Positions 22,912 through 25,951 of a DNA stretch of 25,951 nt are shown here, one piece after another. Below the pieces are notes generated by a model, which was not told the DNA's origin, did no database searches, and was given only the letters and a program-made list of their open reading frames with translations. The stretch spans positions 1-25,951 of the forward strand of contig CAXPEB010000078.1 of the NCBI GenBank assembly GCA_964215915.1. The letters are read 5' to 3'. Origin of the DNA: UBA8524 sp964215915 (GTDB lineage Bacteria > Bacteroidota > Bacteroidia > UBA8524). A program made the position numbers and the translations under genes. The stretch's first letter is position 1; each line of letters begins with the position of its first letter.

Positions 22912-23727
22912 TCAGCGGCCTTTTGTAAAAGGAGAATTCAATTCCCGGCTCATCCTGTTCGCCACGATACGATCGACAAAGCGGGGGAAAAGCGCACGCA
23001 TCCACCAAACCAGCCTGCCTTGCAGGTCGGGGATGACCATTCGTTTCCGTTTCAATACCCCCTTAACTACGGCAATAGCCACTTCTTCGGGTTGCATCAT
23101 GCTTCCTTCGTTTCTCGGACTTTCATTCTGGCTGCTTCCGTCAGCCTTAAGGGCGGATTTCCGGATATTGGAGGCAACAAAACCGGGGAAACACAGGCAG
23201 ACATGCAGGTTGTCGTAGTAATGTTCAGCCCTCAGGGTATCGAAAAAGCCATGCAGCGCAAACTTTGAGGCTGAGTATCCGGTACGGCCCGGGAGTCCGA
23301 TTAGTCCGGCGGTGGTAGACATGGCTACCAATGAACCCCTGGATTGCAGCAGATACGGAAGGGCATAACGGGTACAGAATACCGCTCCCCAGAAATTGAC
23401 CTGCATCAGGCGCTCCAGTACTTCCTGTTTGCAGTCGCGGAACAAGGCGCGCATGGAGAGTCCGGCATTGACGATAAGAATATCGATACCCCCGAAACGT
23501 TCTACACTGGCTTCCACCAGCCTTCGGCAGTCTTCCTCTTTGCTTACGTCGCAAATTACGGTGAGGTGCTCGCCCGATATGGATTCCGAGGCTTCCTGCA
23601 GTTTCTCTGCGTTGCGGGCGGCAAGCACCACAGAGGCTCCCTGGCGGGAAAATTCCCTGGCACAAGCCAACCCGATGCCGGAAGAGGCACCGGTGATAAT
23701 TACTGTTTTATTCCGGAGAGAGGCGAT
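22912..23727 (-). CDS. short-chain dehydrogenase/reductase, non-canonical ATC start proposed
   Basis: This Rossmann-fold oxidoreductase is about 271 residues from the proposed start. In frame, codons from 23727 read ATC then ASLRNKTVIITGASSGIG, the exact N-terminal form of an SDR with the cofactor motif TGASSGIG. NAG appears in IVNAGLSM, and the catalytic set is Ser137, Tyr151 and Lys155 (GYSASK). The C-terminal part (MVIPDLQGRLVWWMRALFPR) is typical of the lipid or steroid-type SDRs. No ATG, GTG or TTG exists between the upstream in-frame stop (TAA at 23749-23751) and the TTG at 23670, which falls after the glycine motif. Either ATC is used, the sequence has an error, or the gene is damaged. 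It starts 10 bases after the thioredoxin-like gene ends. Confidence 0.82.
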   Translation of the reverse strand: MASLRNKTVIITGASSGIGLACAREFSRQGASVVLAARNAEKLQEASESISGEHLTVICDVSKEEDCRRLVEASVERFGGIDILIVNAGLSMRALFRDCKQEVLERLMQVNFWGAVFCTRYALPYLLQSRGSLVAMSTTAGLIGLPGRTGYSASKFALHGFFDTLRAEHYYDNLHVCLCFPGFVASNIRKSALKADGSSQNESPRNEGSMMQPEEVAIAVVKGVLKRKRMVIPDLQGRLVWWMRALFPRFVDRIVANRMSRELNSPFTKGR

Positions 23728-23737
23728 AGGAGAGGGG

Positions 23738-24271
23738 TTATTTCCAGATTATCGGGCAGCCTTCGGCAGGAATTTCCGGGAAATCCACTTCCAGTCCGTC
23801 GAGGCAGTATTCGATGGCGTCTTCCAGGTAGACCCGCGTAACCAGTTGGGAATTCTGCCAGTTGTCGTCAATGGCGCCCCGGTACACCAGCTCCCTTTTG
23901 GAGTTGAAAAGGAATACTTCGGGAGTAACTTTTGCTCCATACGCTTTGGCTACCGCCTGGTCTTTGTCGTGCAGGTACATGAAGTTAAGTTTCTCCAACC
24001 CGAGCTTCTCACTGATCTCTACCATACGTTCGTAGCTGTCCGACGGACTTTTCTCGGTATCGTTCGAGTTGATCCCGATGATGCCGAAATTGTCGTCCTC
24101 GTATTTGTTCAGCAGTTTGATCAGGCGCTGGCCATAGGCTTTGGAATAGGGACAGCTGTTGCAGGTAAACACGATACACAGGGCATACTTGTCGGCATAC
24201 TCATAGATATTGTGCATTTTGCCGTCGGCCCCTTTCAGGTTGAACTCAATGAATTTATCTCCTATTTCCAT
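23738..24271 (-). CDS. thioredoxin-fold redoxin (AhpC/TSA-like)
   Basis: This 177-residue cytoplasmic protein (no signal peptide) has a redoxin start (EIGDKFIEFNLKGADGK) and the redox site VFTCNSCPYSKAYG with C37-x2-C40. A cis-proline loop follows (AKVTPEVFLFNSKRELVYRG). The end GCPIIWK carries one further cysteine, usual in this subfamily (often C-x-I-K-W-K). It probably reduces disulfides or peroxides, with an unknown partner. It is the first gene of a minus-strand run with the SDR and argS, divergent from the GNAT-like gene. Confidence 0.9.
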   Translation of the reverse strand: MEIGDKFIEFNLKGADGKMHNIYEYADKYALCIVFTCNSCPYSKAYGQRLIKLLNKYEDDNFGIIGINSNDTEKSPSDSYERMVEISEKLGLEKLNFMYLHDKDQAVAKAYGAKVTPEVFLFNSKRELVYRGAIDDNWQNSQLVTRVYLEDAIEYCLDGLEVDFPEIPAEGCPIIWK

Positions 24272-24290
24272 GGCGCATGAATTTGCTTCT

Positions 24291-24298
24291 TATTTTTG
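24291..24298 (+). promoter_or_regulatory. -7 promoter element of the GNAT-like gene
   Basis: TATTTTTG matches TAnnTTTG exactly, 32 bases before the ATG at 24331. No well-spaced -33 TTG is evident. It lies in the 59-base divergent gap. Confidence 0.45.
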
Positions 24299-24330
24299 AT
24301 CCCCGCGAATATCAGTGATCGGCAGTAGAA

Positions 24331-25452
24331 ATGGAAGTAGTAGAAGTTACGGATTTCGGGCAGGAAAAGCAATTTCTGAAATTACCGCTAAGCCTTTATG
24401 CGGGCGACCCTAACTGGGTTTGCCCTCCCTTTGCCGACATCGCCTCCCGCTTTGATCCGGCTAAGAACCCGGCACTGGAAAAGGGAGCCGCGTGCCGGTG
24501 GATCCTTAGGGAAGGGGAGAATGTTTTGGGCCGGATCGCAGCCTTTCATTATGGTGCCGAAGACCGGGAAGCGGGGATGGGTTTTTTCGAATGTATCGAT
24601 AATGAACAAGCTGCTGCCATGCTTTTTGATACGGCAGCAGAATGGTTACGCAGACAGGGGCACCATCGGTGTGAGGCTCCGGTGAACTTCGGGCAGCGTG
24701 AGAGTTATTGGGGCTTGCTGGTGGATGGATTCGAAAGGCCGTCGTTTCAGGACAATTACCAATTACCATATTACAAAAAACTCTTCGAGGCTTACGGGTT
24801 TGAAGTGGCCGTCCGTCAAACCACGGCCAAAATGACTTTTGCCAGTTTCCGTGCCGAACGTCTTTCCAAACTGGCGGAACGCGTGAACCGGAACGGGGAA
24901 TATCGTTTTACCGGATTTGACCGTAGTCGTCCGGATAAAATGGCGGAGGATATCGTCCGCATATACAACGAGGCCTGGCCGGTTCATGAGCATTTTGAAC
25001 CTGTTGAGCAGGAAGAGATAAAGGGTATGATCGAAGAAATGAAGCCCCTCTTGCTCGACGATCTGGTGATCCTGGCATATTGCGGGGAGCGTCCCATCGG
25101 TTTTTTTATTTCCCTTCGTGATATCAATCCCCAAATCCGGGATTTCCGGGGGCGGTTCGGGTGGAGGGAGAAACTCCTGCTCTTTCTTCGGTTACGTTTC
25201 AGAAAACCGGAGCGTCTGCGGTCCATCGTATTCGGAGTGGTACCCGATTTTCAGAATAAAGGTATTGAAACCGGTATGATCTGGAAATTCTATCAATCCA
25301 TAAGAAACCACCCTTCTATCCGGGAAGTGGAACTCAGCTGGGTAGGCGATTTTAACCCGCGAATGCTCAGCTTGCTGGAAGGTATAGGAGCTCAGCCCTG
25401 GAAAACCCATATCACCTACCGGTTGAAAATCAGTGACTCTGCGGGCAGCTGA
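24331..25452 (+). CDS. GNAT-like N-acyltransferase family protein (YghO-like)
   Basis: This 373-residue cytoplasmic protein appears to hold two acyltransferase-like halves. The N-half contains LPLSLYAGDPNWVCPP (18-33), GRIAAFHY and the family-specific GQRESYWGLLVDGFERPSFQ (121-140) followed by LPYYKKLFEAYGF. The C-half carries the GNAT-like cofactor motif FGVVPDFQNKGIETGMIW (301-318) and WVGDFNPRM. Homologues in Bacteroidota are usually annotated only as GNAT or YghO-like and have no known substrate. It is a single gene with its own promoter, ahead of a tRNA gene. Confidence 0.82.
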   Translation: MEVVEVTDFGQEKQFLKLPLSLYAGDPNWVCPPFADIASRFDPAKNPALEKGAACRWILREGENVLGRIAAFHYGAEDREAGMGFFECIDNEQAAAMLFDTAAEWLRRQGHHRCEAPVNFGQRESYWGLLVDGFERPSFQDNYQLPYYKKLFEAYGFEVAVRQTTAKMTFASFRAERLSKLAERVNRNGEYRFTGFDRSRPDKMAEDIVRIYNEAWPVHEHFEPVEQEEIKGMIEEMKPLLLDDLVILAYCGERPIGFFISLRDINPQIRDFRGRFGWREKLLLFLRLRFRKPERLRSIVFGVVPDFQNKGIETGMIWKFYQSIRNHPSIREVELSWVGDFNPRMLSLLEGIGAQPWKTHITYRLKISDSAGS

Positions 25453-25472
25453 AAATTTTTTCCATCCCGGAT

Positions 25473-25502
25473 TTGCAATATTGGACCATCCACTTACCTT
25501 TG
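25473..25502 (+). promoter_or_regulatory. sigma-A type promoter of tRNA-Lys
   Basis: TTG (25473-25475), a 19-base spacer, then TACCTTTG (25495-25502), a full match to the Bacteroidota TTG/TAnnTTTG promoter. It lies 21 bases before the mature tRNA. This is the best promoter in the window. Confidence 0.85.
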
Positions 25503-25523
25503 CAGTCCCTTTAGGACCAACAC

Positions 25524-25596
25524 GATTCCTTAGCTCAGTTGGTAGAGCACATCCCTTTTAAGGATGGGGTCCTGGGTTCGAGCCCCAGAGGGATCA
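25524..25596 (+). tRNA. tRNA-Lys (anticodon TTT)
   Basis: All four arms fold. The acceptor is GATTCCT with AGGGATC (one G-U pair) and discriminator A. The D arm is GCTC/GAGC with loop AGTTGGTA. The anticodon stem is CATCC/GGATG with loop CTTTTAA (anticodon TTT at 25557-25559), and the T arm is CTGGG/CCCAG with loop TTCGAGC. It is 73 bases long. The 3' CCA is not encoded (CGT follows), so it must be added by the CCA enzyme, as is usual in this phylum. Confidence 0.97.
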
Positions 25597-25610
25597 CGTT
25601 AAGTGATCAG

Positions 25611-25650
25611 AAGCCTTCCGCGAGTAAAATTGCGGGAGGCTTTATTGTTT
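25611..25650 (+). terminator. Rho-independent terminator of tRNA-Lys
   Basis: AAGCCTTCCGC (25611-25621) and GCGGGAGGCTT (25632-25642) make an 11-pair stem with one G-U, and the loop is GAGTAAAATT. The text TATTGTTTTCC follows, a moderate T-rich tract. It begins 15 bases after the tRNA. Confidence 0.85.
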
Positions 25651-25951
25651 TCCGTAGCATGTGAAATTCTGGATCACGTCAAAAAGTTGTAGGGATAGTC
25701 TGTCCATTCAGAAGTGGAGCAACTTTTCTTCCTGCCTAGCGAATCAAATGGATGCCCGTTGCTGGAATTAGAAGGAGAGGTGATTAATCTGCCGGGTAGT
25801 GAGAATAGATCTTTCTCTGCCGTCAGGCCGTTTTCCTGCAGCGCGTGCCGCAACAAAAGCGTGCGGGAGCCTGTGCGCCAAATCGCCTTAATCTTTTCTT
25901 ATGAAGCAGGAAGCTTCCTATTCCTTTATCTTGAAAACGGATGCTCTCTAA
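25651..25951. other. window end with no convincing gene
   Basis: These 300 bases after the tRNA-Lys terminator contain no open frame with family resemblance. AAAAGTTG (25682-25689) and CAACTTTT (25720-25727) are 8-base inverted repeats 30 bases apart. A 60-codon minus-strand frame (25674-25856) and a 16-codon plus-strand frame ending at the last base of the window (25901-25951) show nothing recognisable. This could be upstream sequence of a gene beyond the window or the remnant of a decayed one. Confidence 0.5.

Noticed and set aside
25674..25856. 60-codon minus-strand open frame near the window end
   Set aside because: No motif, no promoter or start context, and no neighbour supporting it; it may be chance or a remnant.
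25901..25951. 16-codon frame ending exactly at the last base (MKQEASYSFILKTDAL)
   Set aside because: Too short to support and with no homology or promoter; the exact end at the window edge may be coincidence.
1..25951. CRISPR arrays, prophage, insertion sequences, toxin-antitoxin or restriction genes
   Set aside because: No regular direct repeats with spacers, no transposase or integrase motifs and no defence-gene motifs were found in any frame considered.

Overview
The window reads as a chromosomal segment of a Bacteroidota bacterium, probably an environmental Flavobacteriia-like or related lineage. The evidence is: a Bacteroidota-type RNA polymerase omega subunit, a DUF4835/PorD-like protein between coaBC and recN, a secreted protein with a type IX secretion C-terminal sorting domain, a DUF6913 gene overlapping dapA, Cys-poor L36 and S4 proteins, and several good matches to the Bacteroidota sigma-A -7 element TAnnTTTG. 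Shine-Dalgarno sequences are weak or absent, which also fits. No phage, IS element, CRISPR array or rRNA is visible.

Layout. (1) 59-3530, plus strand: the end of the ribosomal super-operon, infA-rpmJ-rpsM-rpsK-rpsD-rpoA-rplQ, closed by a strong terminator. (2) 3531-4002: a 470-base gene-free stretch packed with short dispersed or palindromic repeat pieces. (3) 4003-6145, minus strand: an alpha-oxoamine-synthase-type PLP enzyme followed by a membrane-anchored helix-hairpin-helix protein. (4) 6381-12663, plus strand: a tight cluster, bamD-rpoZ-coaBC-porD-like, then recN and a rhomboid protease (1-base overlap). (5) 12660-14865, minus strand: a small T9SS cargo protein, then DUF6913-dapA with a terminator. 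(6) 14984-16985, plus strand: an AT-richer island of two unrecognised secreted proteins. (7) 17037-20880, minus strand: sirtuin, MpaB/Lcp-type oxygenase and NAD-dependent DNA ligase in one overlapping unit. (8) 21097-24271, minus strand: thioredoxin-like protein, a short-chain dehydrogenase lacking any canonical start codon, and argS. (9) 24331-25452, plus strand: a GNAT-like protein. (10) A tRNA-Lys(UUU) with a textbook promoter and a terminator, then about 300 bases with no convincing gene.

Most of the window is core machinery: translation, transcription, outer-membrane assembly, CoA, lysine/cell-wall precursors, DNA repair and aminoacylation. The points most worth a second look are the SDR gene whose only sensible start is ATC, apparently leaderless GTG and TTG starts placed directly after -7 elements (recN, DUF6913), the repeat nest after rplQ with a related copy near 20.97 kb, the unrecognised secreted gene pair at 15-17 kb, and the sirtuin-oxygenase-ligase unit. 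I do not see a clear, wholly new multi-gene system; the 15-17 kb pair is the best candidate for something undescribed.
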